Below, one piece after another: positions 9,607-19,519 of a stretch of 64,000 nucleotides of DNA. The DNA comes from JADKAV01 sp963769435 (GTDB lineage: Bacteria > Actinomycetota > Actinomycetes > S36-B12 > UBA10799). The translations under genes were made by a program, and so were the position numbers. The DNA lies in NCBI GenBank assembly GCA_963769435.1, contig CAVYLN010000001.1:372001-436000 (forward strand), given 5' to 3'. The notes under the pieces were generated by a model. That model did no database searches, was not told where the DNA came from, and saw nothing but the letters and a program-made list of their open reading frames with translations. Positions within the stretch are counted from its first letter, which is position 1. Each line of letters opens with the position of its first letter.

Positions 9607-10116
9607 ATGGCCTTCTTCCTGACGCCGTGGATTTTGACATTCGCCGGTTGGGGCGTCCATGTCGCCGTGGACCGCAGCGCCGAGGCCCGAACCCCACGAC
9701 GTGTGGTGGAACTGCTCCTGCTGTGGGTGCTCGTACTGGGCGGCGCGTGGGCCCTCCTGGGCGCTTCAGGCCACCTCGGACCCAACTCCGGGCAGATCGC
9801 CGAAGGCATCGGCTACGCCCCGTCGATGTTCCAATGGGAAGTCGGGTGGGCCGACGTCGCCGTCGGGGTCCTGGGCATCGGCTGTGCCTGGCGCCGCGAC
9901 GGGTGGCTGACCGCGGCAGTGGTCGTGCTCGCGATCTGCTACTGGGGGGACGCTATCGGTCACGTCATGCAGTACACCGTGCATGACAACACCGCGCCGA
10001 ACAACGTCTGGGCAATACCCAGCGACATCCTCGGACCACTGCTGGCCGTGGTGCTGCTGGTCGCCTACCGCCGGATGTCACCGAAGACGCGCAACGTCGA
10101 GCCGGTGGGCGTCTGA
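9607..10116 (+). CDS. Small integral membrane protein (DUF6790-like)
   Basis: 169 residues starting at ATG 9607 with about five hydrophobic helices and polar motifs inside the membrane (GDAIGHVMQYTVHDN, APNNVWAIPSDILGP). The Gly-His and APxN patterns resemble DUF6790-type membrane proteins, family of unknown function; this assignment is tentative. A TACCTT hexamer lies 5 nt before the ATG and no Shine-Dalgarno is seen, so the transcript may be leaderless. The upstream in-frame extension to 9373 overlaps the ABM gene and is rejected. Confidence 0.7.
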   Translation: MAFFLTPWILTFAGWGVHVAVDRSAEARTPRRVVELLLLWVLVLGGAWALLGASGHLGPNSGQIAEGIGYAPSMFQWEVGWADVAVGVLGIGCAWRRDGWLTAAVVVLAICYWGDAIGHVMQYTVHDNTAPNNVWAIPSDILGPLLAVVLLVAYRRMSPKTRNVEPVGV

Positions 10117-10207
10117 ACGAACGGTCGCGCCCAGCGCGGCAACCCTCACCGGGTGACCCGGAATCCCGGAGAGCACAACTCTTCGCGTTGACCGCCGTCG
10201 CGGATCG

Positions 10208-10281
10208 TGGGGCGACCGGGGCTTGAACCCGGAACCAACGGATTATGAGTCCGGCGCTCTAACCGATTGAGCTATCGCCCC
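10208..10281 (-). tRNA. tRNA with CAT anticodon (elongator Met or Ile2)
   Basis: A complete cloverleaf on the minus strand: acceptor GGGGCGA paired with TCGCCCC and discriminator A, D arm with AGCTCAATCGGTTAGAGC, anticodon loop CTCATAA, T arm CCGGG-TTCAAGC-CCCGG. CCA is not encoded. The anticodon is CAT. The loop and the wobble at the end of the anticodon stem fit either elongator Met or the lysidine-modified Ile2 tRNA; I cannot decide without covariance scoring. Confidence 0.9.
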
Positions 10282-10394
10282 TCGACGGTGAGTCTAACCG
10301 GCCATTCCCACCGCACCGCGGTGCGGATCCTGCGATGCGTCGGGAAAGCCGAATGCCTGCGTAGCACGGACTGACCACCGCAACGCGGACGCAG

Positions 10395-10427
10395 CGAGGG
10401 GCGGCCCGTTGTCCGGACCGCCCCTCG
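10395..10427 (-). terminator. Hairpin terminator after the basic secreted-protein gene
   Basis: Arms CGAGGGGCGG (10395-10404) and CCGCCCCTCG (10418-10427) are perfect complements with a 13-nt loop. It sits 20 nt downstream of the stop of the minus-strand gene at 10447. There is no U-tract, common in high-GC actinobacteria. Confidence 0.6.
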
Positions 10428-10446
10428 CCTGCGAAGTGCGGAGTGC

Positions 10447-11013
10447 CTACTTCTTCACCTTGATGTTGATCTTGCCCAGCGTCGCGCCGCTCGGGACCGA
10501 GCCCGCCGGGAGGCCCAGCACGGTGGCGATCAGGTCGGCCGGGTCCTGCTTGGAGCCCAGCGCGGTCACACTCTTGGCCAGCGTGACTTTGCCGTTCTTC
10601 CAGGTGCCGTTCTTCTTGATCTTGTTCTTGCCACCCTTGATGACCAGAACGTTCTTGATCTCCAGCGGCTCCGGGGTCACCGGGTTGCCGATCTGGGCGG
10701 TCGCCTTGCCCTTCTTCCAGTTGATGGCGATGTCCTCGAGGGACACGAAACCGGCCGCGGCGGTGAGCTTCAGGCCACCCTTGTGCGTGATGGTCTTGCC
10801 CTTGAGCTTGGCGGGGAAGCTGATCGATCCGCCCTTGATCTTGGCCGGCTTGACCGCCGAGGGGGCGACGTCTGCCGCACCGAGCAGCGCGAGGAAACGG
10901 GTGTCCAGCTTCAGGGTGGTGGTGTTTTGCTTCGCCATGGCCGGAGCGGCGGCGAAGGCGGTACCCACCAGAGCCAGACCCGCGGCGGTGGCGGTGATAC
11001 GACGAACGATCAT
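10447..11013 (-). CDS. Secreted lysine-rich beta-type protein, unknown function
   Basis: A 188-aa protein with a clear signal peptide (ITATAAGLALVGTAFAAAP, cleavage after AMA). The mature part is very rich in Lys and Gly (IKGGSISFPAKLKGKTITHK, INWKKGKATAQIG, GGKNKIKKNGTWKNGK), so the pI should be above 10, and alternating hydrophobic residues suggest an all-beta fold, vaguely like HtaA-type or adhesin modules. No Cys, no catalytic motif. AAAGGGA precedes the ATG by 5 nt. Binding to acidic wall polymers is a guess only. Confidence 0.75.
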   Translation of the reverse strand: MIVRRITATAAGLALVGTAFAAAPAMAKQNTTTLKLDTRFLALLGAADVAPSAVKPAKIKGGSISFPAKLKGKTITHKGGLKLTAAAGFVSLEDIAINWKKGKATAQIGNPVTPEPLEIKNVLVIKGGKNKIKKNGTWKNGKVTLAKSVTALGSKQDPADLIATVLGLPAGSVPSGATLGKINIKVKK

Positions 11014-11222
11014 GTGATTCCCTTTCGAATAGTTCAGGTTGCCTCACCATAACGAAGGGGGACAATCTTGACATCTCGAATACTGTCGGCTCACTTGCTC
11101 GTTGCCGAACTGCAACCTCGATGGCGCGAGACTGTACGAAGGGACCAAGCCGTCGCCAGATCCGCTGGTCGACAGCCCCTCCGGTACTGAGCCGGGCGAG
11201 GCCTCGGTACGCTAGAGGTCAT

Positions 11223-11298
<76 letters not shown>

Positions 11299-11308
11299 GT
11301 ATCCGCGG

Positions 11309-12719
11309 TCAGGCCATCACGCAGCGGTCACGACCGGAGTTCTTCGCGGTGTACAGCGCACCGTCGGCAAGACCGATCAGGTCCTCCTGGGTGGACACCG
11401 CCTGATCCGGCATCCCCGCCCCACCGATGCTCACGGTGACCTGGATCCGCTGGTCGGCCTCGGTGATCTCTGAGTCGGCGACCGCGCGCCGGACACGCTC
11501 TGCCATCTTCATCCGGTCCTCGTGACCGGCGCCTGGCAGCACGATGAGGAACTCCTCCCCTCCGTACCGAACGATCACATCGCCCTCGCGCACGACCTGT
11601 CGCGCCACCCGAACCACCGCCTGGAGCACTCGATCGCCCGACCAGGTGCCCGTACGTGTCGTTGATGTATCTTGAAATGGTCCAGGTCGAACATCAGAAG
11701 ACCGAGCGGATCACCGGAGCGAACCGATCGACCGATCTCTTCTTTCAATCGCTGCAACCCGAACCGCCTATTGAGCACCCCCGTCAGCGGATCCAGAGCT
11801 GCGACCCTCTGCAGGTCCTGATGGCTCATCGCGTTGTTCAGAGCCACCGCCAGCCCGGGCATCGTTGAGTCCAGAACCGCGCTGGCCTCCTGACCACTCG
11901 GTTGTGCAAAGGCGACCACGAGCACACCGACTGTCAGCGACGCCGTACAGAACGGGGAGCACCCGGACCTCCTGCGGCACGAAGTCGACCACCGCACCGC
12001 TGACCACGAGATCCGGTGGCAGTTGCAGGACAGTGGGCTGGCGCGTGCGGACCGTGGACTGCACGACCTCCGCCGACAGAAGACGATCGCTGTCTCGGAT
12101 GCCGAGGGCGCCGGCGAGCTCGATCCTACCGTTGCTCACGACCATCAACGCCGCTGCCGAACCGCCGGTCCGGGTCGTCAACTCCTGCAGCGTGGACTCC
12201 GCGAGTGCCTCGAGTTCAAGATGCGAGGCCAGCGCCTCACCCATCGCCGTGACACCGTCGTTCACGCGATGACTCGCCGCTAGGCCCGCAACCAAGCGGT
12301 TGAAGGAGACGGCGACCTCACCCAGATCGTCGGTGGAGTCGACCGGGACCATGCAGGACGTCGGGTCGCACGACTCCCAGTCGCCGCTGTACGTGGCGTC
12401 GACCAGTGTGTGCTCCACTCGCTGCATACCGGTGGCCAGTGCGCGCAGTCGGACCCCGACGACGGCCTGGGCCAGCAGTTGGTTGACCGCTCCGACCAGA
12501 ATTCCGGCGAGACAGCGTTGCGCCGAAGAAGGCGGGTCGCAGCGCCGTGTCACTGGACACCCCCAGCATCACTAGGACGAAGGGGAAAACAAGACCGATG
12601 ACCAGCCCGAACGCCATCATCCAGATCCTGAGGTCAGACATCACCCCATTCGTCAGACGCGGCAGCCACGAGCGATAACTCGATGCGCTGGGCGACGTAC
12701 TGCTCACAGCCACCATCAT
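11309..12719 (-). CDS. Membrane diguanylate cyclase (HAMP-GAF-GGDEF), three frameshifts
   Basis: Read across frame changes near 12540, 11965 and 11660. From an ATG at 12719 (or 12644): an N-terminal transmembrane helix (MMAFGLVIGLVFPFVLVMLG) and a probable second, a HAMP-like linker (STDDLGEVAVSFNRLVAGLA), a GAF-like region (ASHLELEALAESTLQELTTR), then a GGDEF domain with DPLTGVLNRR, GLLMFDLDHFK, the catalytic RYGGEEF and VSIGGAG. The intact GGEEF active site predicts c-di-GMP synthesis from GTP at the membrane. The gene fills the space between the two att-like repeats. No downstream EAL domain or PilZ gene is visible. Confidence 0.8.
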
Positions 12720-12827
12720 TCTCGCCCGAACACAGGGAGTCTCGGTGGAGCGTCCGACGGATGTCAGAAGCGCGGTGAATGCGCTGCGTTTTCGTGCGTC
12801 GGATGTCGGATTTGGAGACTGGACCGT

Positions 12828-13593
12828 CTACTGGTTCGCGTCCGGTTGCGGGAGCCAGTTGCCGTCGGCCTCGTCGTCGAGCGGCGCCTTCCTGCATCTG
12901 TCGGGGAGTTTCACTTTCCCGGCCTTCTTCTTGAAGGTGTCCATCTCGAACCACTCATCCAGCGAGGGCGCGAACTTGTTCTGGACACCGAAGTGCAGCA
13001 CCTGCCAAAAGGTGCTGGAGTCGTCGCGATCGACGTAGAAGTCCGCACTGACCAGCGGCGCTCGATCGTAGTTGCCCGGCGGGAGGGCCGGCACGACCAC
13101 CACACCCCGGAAGTGGTTCACCTCCCGTCTCTGCTTGCCGAGCAGGATCTCCTTGCCGACATACTGCGATTGCCCGAGCCACCAGTTGAAGAAGTCGAGG
13201 CTGAAGTTGTCACTGAGCTTTACGCACTCACCCTGCTCGTCCTTCGACAGACCGGGCCACTTGTAGGTCAGCGTGTAGAGGCTGTCGTTGTGGATGAGGT
13301 TCGTGAAGTGGATCGGGTCGGACTTACTGCCCGCGATCATCTGGACGTCGCCCTTCCTGCCGCGCCACTTGAAGCCGACCTTGAGCCTCATGTCCTTGAC
13401 GATGTAGGTCCCCTTGCCACGGAAGTTGTTGGGCAGCTTCGGCACGGACGGCGGCGCCTTCTTCACCGCCGGAGCACTTGATGCGACCGCAGTCGGTGGG
13501 AGCACAGCATCCCCCCGCGAGCATGGCCAGGCCGAGCAATCCAGCGGCCATCCTTCGGCTCGGTGCAAGACGATTCCGGGGGTACTCGGTCAT
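12828..13593 (-). CDS. Exported protein of unknown function, one frameshift
   Basis: Start ATG 13593 (GGAG 8 nt upstream) gives a signal peptide with MAAGLLGLAMLAGG. The frame changes near a run of six G/C bases at about 13511-13516. If that run has one extra base the signal ends LAGDAVLPPTAVASSA; if read as written a lipobox LAGGC appears, so lipidation is uncertain. The mature 200 residues contain FRGKGTYIVKDMRLKVGFKW, NWWLGQSQYVGKEILLGKQ and WQVLHFGVQNKFAPSLDEW and are hydrophilic and mixed alpha/beta. I do not recognise the family. The last codons are formed by the tRNA-Asn-like sequence at 12829-12859, so the native C-terminus may have been replaced. Confidence 0.7.
12829..12859 (+). repeat. 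att-like repeat, imperfect copy of the tRNA-Asn 3' end
   Basis: Matches 11270-11300 at 28 of 31 positions, including the string GCGGGAGCCAGT that runs through the tRNA end, CCA and beyond. It lies in the last codons of the minus-strand exported protein gene. Distance between the two copies is 1.56 kb, in direct orientation. Confidence 0.6.
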
Positions 13594-13846
13594 GTCAGAC
13601 TCTCCAACTCCCTGTTGCGGACCCCCGCAGGGATGGACTCGTCAGTCTTACACGCAGCAGCGCAGGGTGGCACCGGATCGAGGCTTCCGATGCGCCGGCA
13701 ACCCACGCGTCCAAGTGCCCTGCCCCCTGCAAAGAGTCGATCGACCCTTCGCCGACCGTAGTCCTCGAAGTGGCTCCAGCCACCCGCCCGTGCGCCGAGT
13801 CCACGTCGGGCGTACACGCCCGCGGTCCAGGACGGTCGACCGCCAC

Positions 13847-13852
13847 TAGCCT
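13847..13852 (+). promoter_or_regulatory. -10 box TAGCCT for leaderless CPBP gene
   Basis: TAGCCT ends 6 nt before the ATG at 13859 and no Shine-Dalgarno is present, the layout of a leaderless actinobacterial transcript. Confidence 0.5.
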
Positions 13853-13858
13853 GACCTC

Positions 13859-14627
13859 ATGGACCGCGGCACAGCCCCCGTACTGCCCCGCGGCTATCTC
13901 GTGGCCGAGATCGTCCTGGTGCTCGGGCTGTCCCTGGGACGCTCCGGCGTGTACGCGATCGTCAACCTGCTCGCGGACCTGACCAGCGGCGTTCCACTGG
14001 CCGAACAGACCGTCACTCTCAACGCGTCGCAGTCCGCAACGGCCGGGGCTGGATCTGACGCTGCAACTGCTGCGCATCGGATTCGCGTTGGTCATCGTGG
14101 GCTTGGTCGCCTATCTGCTTCGCCGCTCCGGCGAGAGCCTGCGCACTCTGGGCGTGGACGCCACCCAACCCGCCCGGGACACCCGCCGCGGATTCGCCCT
14201 TGCCGCGATCGTCGGGCTGACCGGGATCGCCTGGTACCTGATCGCCTACCGCGCCGGAATCAATCTCACGGTCGCCGCGCAGGGCCTGCCGGAGGTGTGG
14301 TGGCGAACCCCCGTGCTCGTCCTCGGCGCTCTGGAGAACGCGGTGGTCGAGGAGGTGGTGGTGCTGGGATTCGTGCTCCATCGGTTGCGCCAGATCGGCT
14401 GGGGATGGCCGGCGGCCATCTGGACCAGCGCACTGATCCGGGGGTCGTACCACCTGTACCAAGGCGTCGGTGGCTTCGTCGGGAACGTCGTCATGGGACT
14501 GTTGTTCGGCTGGTTGTTCCGCCGCTGGGGCCGGGTGATGCCGATGATCATCGCGCACGCGCTCATCGACTCTGTCGCGTTCATCGGTTACGCGGTACTG
14601 GCGGGCAGGGTGTCGTGGCTGCCCTGA
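13859..14627 (+). CDS. CPBP-family intramembrane protease/immunity-like protein, one frameshift
   Basis: About 256 residues after joining two frames near 14030. The N-terminal part (LPRGYLVAEIVLVLGLSLGR) and six to eight later hydrophobic helices make it polytopic. The CPBP (Abi) signature is present: ENAVVEEVVVLGFVLHRL carries the EE pair, followed by SYHLYQGVGGFVGNVVMG and IAHALIDSV with the metal-binding type His residues. The Arg of the usual EExxxR is replaced by a hydrophobic residue. CPBP proteins are glutamate-type intramembrane proteases related to CAAX processing; the substrate is unknown. Confidence 0.8.
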
Positions 14628-14709
14628 GCCGCCTCGGTCCCTGACAGCGCCGTCCGCGCTCCGCCCGCCGCACCGCCGCCGCCGCCCGCCGCTCCCGCGC
14701 CGCCGCGAC

Positions 14710-14765
14710 TTTTGTGAAGAAGTTGCGCCGACACGCCGGTGTTTACGGGCAACTTCTTCACAAAA
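14710..14765. repeat. 56-bp palindromic element, copy 1
   Basis: Arms TTTTGTGAAGAAGTTG (14710-14725) and CAACTTCTTCACAAAA (14750-14765) are perfect inverted repeats around a 24-nt centre. It lies between the convergent CPBP and hypE genes, so it could end both transcripts. Right of it, 14765-14815 holds a short degenerate tandem repeat of GGTCGGCGCCAAGG. A second copy of identical length and arms is at 33154-33209. Confidence 0.75.
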
Positions 14766-14841
14766 GGTCGGCGCCAAGGCAAGGTCGGCGCAAGGGGTCG
14801 GCGCCAAGGGGTGGGCGGCCGGGGCGGGCAGCCACGGGACG

Positions 14842-15915
14842 TCAGCAGATGCGCGGCAGTTGCTCGGCGAGCGGCAGATCCACGACCCGGGTGCCGCCGA
14901 TCCCGGTCTTCGCGACCACGACCCCGGGGTGATCGACGACGACCTCCCCGATCAGGGCCGCTCCGGACCCGGCGGGGTGGGCGCGCAGACTCTCCAGCGC
15001 ACGATCCGCATCGTCGGCGCGCACGAAGACCACGACGCGACCCTCGTTGGCCACCAGCATGGGGTCGAGGCCGAGGAAGGCGCACGCCGCGCGCACGTCG
15101 TCCGGAACCGGCACAGCGCCCTCAACGATCCGAACGCCGCAGCCACTGGCCGCACGCGATCTCGTTGAGCGTGGCCGCCACCCCGCCGCGCGTCGGGTCG
15201 CGCATCATCGACACCTGCGCACCGGAGTCGAGCAGGGCCCCGATCAGCCCGTTCAAGCGGCTGGCTGTCGGTGACGATCTCGGAGCCGAACTCGAGTCCC
15301 TCGCGCACACTCAGCACAGCGATCCCATGAGCGGCGATCGGTCCGGACACGAGGATCCTGTCGCCCGGTCGCACTTGATCGGGCCCGAGCTCGAGCCCGG
15401 GCCGGACCAGCCCGATACCGGCGGTGTTGATGTAGACGCCGTCCCCGTGACCCGCGTCGACCACCTTCGTGTCCCCGGTGACGATCGAGACCCCGGCAGC
15501 ACGTGCGGCATCCCCCATGGTCTGGGTGATCACCCCGAGTTCGTCGAGCGGCATCCCTTCCTCGAGGATCAGCCCGACAGAGAGCGCCAACGGCACCGCG
15601 CCGCTGACCGACAGGTCGTTGACGGTTCCGTTGACCGCGAGATCGCCCGACATTGCCGCCGGGGAAGAAGCGCGGCCGCACGACGTACGAGTCGGTCGTG
15701 AATGCGAGTCGCGCGCCGGCCAGATCCAGCACCGCCGAATCGCCGAGTTGCTCCAGCGCACCGGCCAGCGCTGTCCCGCCGAAGGCCGGCAGAAAGAGGT
15801 GCTCCACGAGTTCCGACGACAGCCGACCGCCGCCGCCGTGGCCCATGACGATCGACGTCTGGTCGCGCAGTGGCAGCGGGCACGTCCAGTTCTCCAGGTC
15901 CGGACGGTCGGTCAC
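14842..15915 (-). CDS. hypE: HypE, hydrogenase maturation carbamoyl-dehydratase, three frameshifts
   Basis: Starts at GTG 15915, overlapping the hypD stop as GTGA. HypE motifs run through all frames: MGHGGGGRLSSELVEHLFLP, LAFTTDSYVVRPRFFPGGNV, DLAVNGTVNDLSVSGA, GDTKVVDAGHGDGVYINTAG, MMRDPTRGGVAATLNEIA and the C-terminal PRIC whose Cys carries the thiocyanate. Frame changes: an extra base in the C-run at 15646-15648, an extra base at 15255-15256, and a 2-base loss near 15155. HypE dehydrates the HypF-made thiocarbamate to the cyanide ligand for the Fe site. Because all motifs persist, sequence error is likelier than decay. Confidence 0.9.
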
Positions 15916-17009
15916 GCCGGAACCTCGAGCCGGCGGAACTGGTAGTACGCCGCGCAGGCGCCCTCGCTGGACACCATGGGGGCACCCAGGGGTGAACGTG
16001 GCGTGCACTCCTTGCCGAATGCGGAGCACTCGTTGGGTTTGATCAGTCCTTGCAGCACCTCACCCGAGCGGCACAGGGGGGACTCCACGGTGGTGATGCC
16101 GAGAACCTCGAAGCGCTTCTCCGCGTCGTAGTCCGCGTAGTCGGCGTTGAGACGCCAGCCCGATTGCGGGATCATCCCGATCCCCCGCCAACTCCGGTCA
16201 CAGGTCTCGAAGACCTCGCGCACGACTTGCTGCGCCACCGGGTTGCCCTGCGGCTGAACCGCTCTGGGGTATGCGTTGTCCAGTTCGGCGACACCGTTCT
16301 CCAACTGCATGACGACCCGCCGGATCCCCTCGAGGACATCCAGCGGTTCGAAGCCGGTGGCGACGATCGGGACCTGGTACTGCTCGACCAACGGCTCGTA
16401 CTCCCCCAGGCCCATGACTGTGCAGACATGGCCCGCGGCAAGGAACCCCTGCACCCGGGCGGTCGGCGAATCCATGATCGCCCGGATGGCCGGCGGGACC
16501 AGGACATGCGACACCAGCAGCGAGAAGTTGCCGATCCCCTGCTGCTTGGCCAGCTTCACCGTCATGGCGTTGGCCGGAGCGGTGGTCTCGAAGCCGACGC
16601 CGAAGAAGACCACCTGCTTGTCGGGGTTCTCCTGCGCGATCTTCACCGCGTCCAGCGGCGAGTACACGATCCGGACGTCCCCACCGCGGCTCTTGATCCG
16701 GAACAGGTCGTCGGACGATCCGGGAACCCTGATCATGTCCCCGAACGAGCAGAAGATCACATCCGGGCGGGCGGCGATGGCCAGCGCCCGGTCGATGGTC
16801 TCCAGTGGAGTCACGCACACCGGACAACCGGGACCGTGGATGAGTTCGATCTGGTCGGGCAGCAACTGGTCGATGCCGTTGCGGATGATCGTGTGCGTCT
16901 GGCCGCCGCACACCTCCATGAGGGCCCACCGCTTCGTGGTGGTGGCAGCGATGTCGTCGAGCAGGCGCTTGGCCAGTTCCGCGTCCCCGAACTCGTCGAG
17001 GTACTTCAT
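15912..17009 (-). CDS. hypD: HypD, iron-scaffold protein for Fe(CN)2CO assembly
   Basis: Intact 365 aa. The HypD cysteine and thiol-redox motifs are present: MEVCGGQTHTI, HGPGCPVCVTP, FFGVGFETTAPANA, GHVCTVMG, and the 4Fe-4S ligands in the C-terminal third (SPLCRSGEVLQG, NECSAFGKEC, EGACAAYYQFRR). It forms the HypCD complex on which the Fe(CN)2CO group is built. It overlaps hypC (ATGA) and hypE (GTGA), so all three are co-translated. Confidence 0.95.
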   Translation of the reverse strand: MKYLDEFGDAELAKRLLDDIAATTTKRWALMEVCGGQTHTIIRNGIDQLLPDQIELIHGPGCPVCVTPLETIDRALAIAARPDVIFCSFGDMIRVPGSSDDLFRIKSRGGDVRIVYSPLDAVKIAQENPDKQVVFFGVGFETTAPANAMTVKLAKQQGIGNFSLLVSHVLVPPAIRAIMDSPTARVQGFLAAGHVCTVMGLGEYEPLVEQYQVPIVATGFEPLDVLEGIRRVVMQLENGVAELDNAYPRAVQPQGNPVAQQVVREVFETCDRSWRGIGMIPQSGWRLNADYADYDAEKRFEVLGITTVESPLCRSGEVLQGLIKPNECSAFGKECTPRSPLGAPMVSSEGACAAYYQFRRLEVPA

Positions 17010-17266
17010 CGCGGGTCCACGGTGATCCCGAGCTCCTCGTCGAGCAGGCCGACACTCTTGAACAACTCGAGGGTCTCCAGTGCGCTCGCTTCATCGAGTT
17101 TGGTCAGCGCGAAACCGACGTGCACGATCGTGTAGTCGCCGATCTGCACGTCCGGCACGTACGCCAGACACACGTCTTTGCGAACGCCACCGAAGTCCAC
17201 AGTCGCCATGCGGGTGCCTTCGGCCTCCCACACCTTCTCCACCTTGCCCGGAACGCCCAAACACAT
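17006..17266 (-). CDS. hypC: HypC, hydrogenase maturation chaperone
   Basis: 86 aa from ATG 17266, giving the diagnostic MCLGVPGKV start with the catalytic Cys2; a GTG at 17275 is upstream but would bury that Cys. VDFGGVRKDVCLAYVPDVQ and GDYTIVHVGFALTKLDE complete the HypC/HupF beta-barrel. HypC carries Fe(CN)2CO from HypD to the large subunit. ATGA overlap with hypD. Confidence 0.95.
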   Translation of the reverse strand: MCLGVPGKVEKVWEAEGTRMATVDFGGVRKDVCLAYVPDVQIGDYTIVHVGFALTKLDEASALETLELFKSVGLLDEELGITVDPR

Positions 17267-17276
17267 GTCGATCACC

Positions 17277-19519
17277 CTACCTTCGATGGACCACTACGGC
17301 AGCAACTGAAATCTGACCCAGGGCGAGACCCCCGTCGTTCGGTGGGACCACGCGATGGGTGAGGACCTCGAACCCGGCCGACAGCAGTCGCACCAGGCAA
17401 GCCTCGGTCAGGATCGCGTTGGCGAAGACCCCTCCGGTCAGCCCCACGGTGCCGACCCCGGTGCGGTCACGGACCTCCCTGGCCGCCCGTGTGACCGCAT
17501 CAGCCAGACCAAGGTGAAACGCGATCGCGGAGTGCTGCACCGGAATCCCCGCCCGGTGATCGACCACCGCCCGGGAGATCCAGCCGGCAGGATCGATGAG
17601 CACCGCGCCGTCGTCGACGTGAACGTGGACCGGCCAGGCCTCTGCGCTGCCGACACTGCCCAGCGACTCGAGTTCGATCGCGGCCTGCGCCTCGTACTCC
17701 ACGGCGTGCCGCACATCGAGCAGGGACGCCACCGCATCGAACAGGCGGCCGACGCTGGTCGTCGGGGTGCAGTGTGTCCCGGTCGTCAGCATCTGCTGAA
17801 CCAGGCGCCTGTCCACGGGCGACATGGCTTCGGCCGGTGCTGTCCCATCCATCGGCAGCCCCGCCGCCCGTAGGTGCGACGCAGCCACCCGCGCAGGATG
17901 ACGGATGGCCGCGTCCCCACCGGGCAGTTGCACGGGAGCCAGGTGGCCCACCCGCTCCACCCCCTGGTAGGAGCCGAGCAGCAGTTCCCCGCCCCAGATC
18001 GTGCCGTCCGTGCCGTAGCCGGTCCCGTCGAAGACAAACCCAAGCACCGGGTGGTCCAGCGGCACGCGGTGCTCGGCCAGCAGCGACGCGAGGTGCGCGT
18101 GGTGATGCTGCACACTCAGGTGCTCGATACCCTGCGCGGCTGCGTAATCGGCGGCCCAGCGTCGCGACATGTAGCCGGGGTGCATGTCGCTGACCACCAG
18201 TTCCGGGTGCGATGCGTTGCAGGTCGGCCAGAATCCCGATCGAGCGCTCGAGCATCGCCAGCGTCTCCAAGTTCTCGACATCGCCAATGTGCTGCGTCAG
18301 CCAGGCGCGTCCGCCCGCGGAGACCGCCGCGGTGGCCTTGATCTCACCGCCCACCGCCACCATCGCGGGGCCATCCACCGGCAGCGGCAGAGGCGTCGGA
18401 ACATGCCCTCGGCTGCGCCGCACGGGCTGCGACGTCGCCGTGCACCACGCTGACCACCGAGTCGTCGCATGCCACCTGGATGCGGCGATCGTGGTGGCAG
18501 AAACTGTCGGCGATACCGGACAGCCGCTCCTGCGCCTGTGCCGCATCGATACAGATCGGCTCGTCGGAGAGGTTCCCGCTGGTCATGACCAGAACGTCCG
18601 GGGCACCGGCGTCGAAGAGCAGATGGTGCAACGGCGTGTAGGCGAGCATGACGCCGAGCTGATGATTGCCCGGCGCCACCAGGGCCTGCAGATCCGCGTT
18701 CCGGGATGGCGCCAGGACGATCGGCCGGGCAGCCCCGGTCAACAGCTCGCTGGCCGGCCCGTTCAACTCCACGCACTGGGCAGCATGCTCCAGATCGGCG
18801 ACCATGACCGCGAAGGGCTTGTCGCCGCGGCGCTTGCGTTCGCGAAGTCGCGCCACCACCTCCGGGGCGGTGGCATCACAGGCCAGGTGGTAGCCCCCGA
18901 TCCCCTTGATCGCGACGATCTGCCCGGCGTGCAGAGCGGCCGCGAGTTCGGGAACGCTCATGGACAGCCGTGGACCGCAGTCCCAGCATGCCGTCGGCTG
19001 CGCGTGGTAGCGGCGGCTGTGCGGGTCGGTGTACTCCGCCATACACGCCCGACACAGGTCGAAGTCCGCCATCGACGTGTTGGAGCGGTCGTACGGCAGG
19101 CCGGTGACCATCGTGAACCTGGGACCGCAGTTGGTGCAGGCGATGAACGGGTACCCGAGCCGGCGGTCCGATGGGTCGCGCATCTCGCGAAGGCAGTCCG
19201 AACACACCGCGGTATCAGGCGGGATCGAGGTCACCGCGCCCGGCGAGGATGCGGCGCTGGCGACGATCTCGAAGCCGATCTGCTCCTGCACCGGCACGTC
19301 ACGGGTCTCCACCGATTCGATACTCGCCAGCGGTGGGGCCTCTGCGACGAGGCGTCTGAGGAACTCCTGCACACTCGCGCCCTGCACCTCGATGAAGACA
19401 CCCTCCACGTCGTTGCCGACATGGCCGGCGAGTCCGAGTTCGTCGGCGAGGCCGTGTACGAAGGGCCGGAAGCCCACCCCCTGCACGGTCCCGGTCACCC
19501 GCACCGCACAGCGCCGCAT
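17277..19519 (-). CDS. hypF: HypF, carbamoyltransferase, two frameshifts
   Basis: Start ATG 19519 shares a base with the stop of the NHL gene (TGATG). Domains in order: acylphosphatase (VRVTGTVQGVGFRPFVHGLA), two zinc-finger pairs (CSDCLREM with CTNCGPRF; CRACMAEY with CWDCGPRL), YrdC-like domain (IVAIKGIGGYHLACDA, RKRRGDKPFAVMV, MTSGNLSDEP) and Kae1-like domain (SVQHHHAHLASLLAEH, FVFDGTGYGTDGTIWGGE, GLTGGVFANAILTE). Frame changes near 18430 and 18225. HypF uses carbamoyl phosphate and ATP to load a carbamoyl group on HypE. Total length about 747 aa is normal for the family. Confidence 0.92.

Noticed and set aside
10259..11074. 271-codon minus frame over the basic exported protein
   Set aside because: It lacks a signal peptide and domain, and the alternative frame has a signal peptide, Shine-Dalgarno and coherent sequence.
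13594..13858. A gene in the 265-nt gap between the exported protein and CPBP genes
   Set aside because: No frame shows coding features beyond shadows; it holds the CPBP -10 box at its end.
14588..15085. Peptide-coding reading of the palindromes (MKKL...QLLHK on both strands)
   Set aside because: Similarity of the two translated copies follows from the inverted-repeat arms; there is no Shine-Dalgarno and the frames run into low-complexity sequence.
14842..15915. hypE and other broken genes as true pseudogenes
   Set aside because: All motifs persist on both sides of the breaks, breaks are single-base events in short runs, and dnaJ shows the same type of break.
17277..19519. Programmed ribosomal frameshifting in hypF
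   Set aside because: No slippery heptamer plus downstream pseudoknot was evident and the breaks differ in kind.
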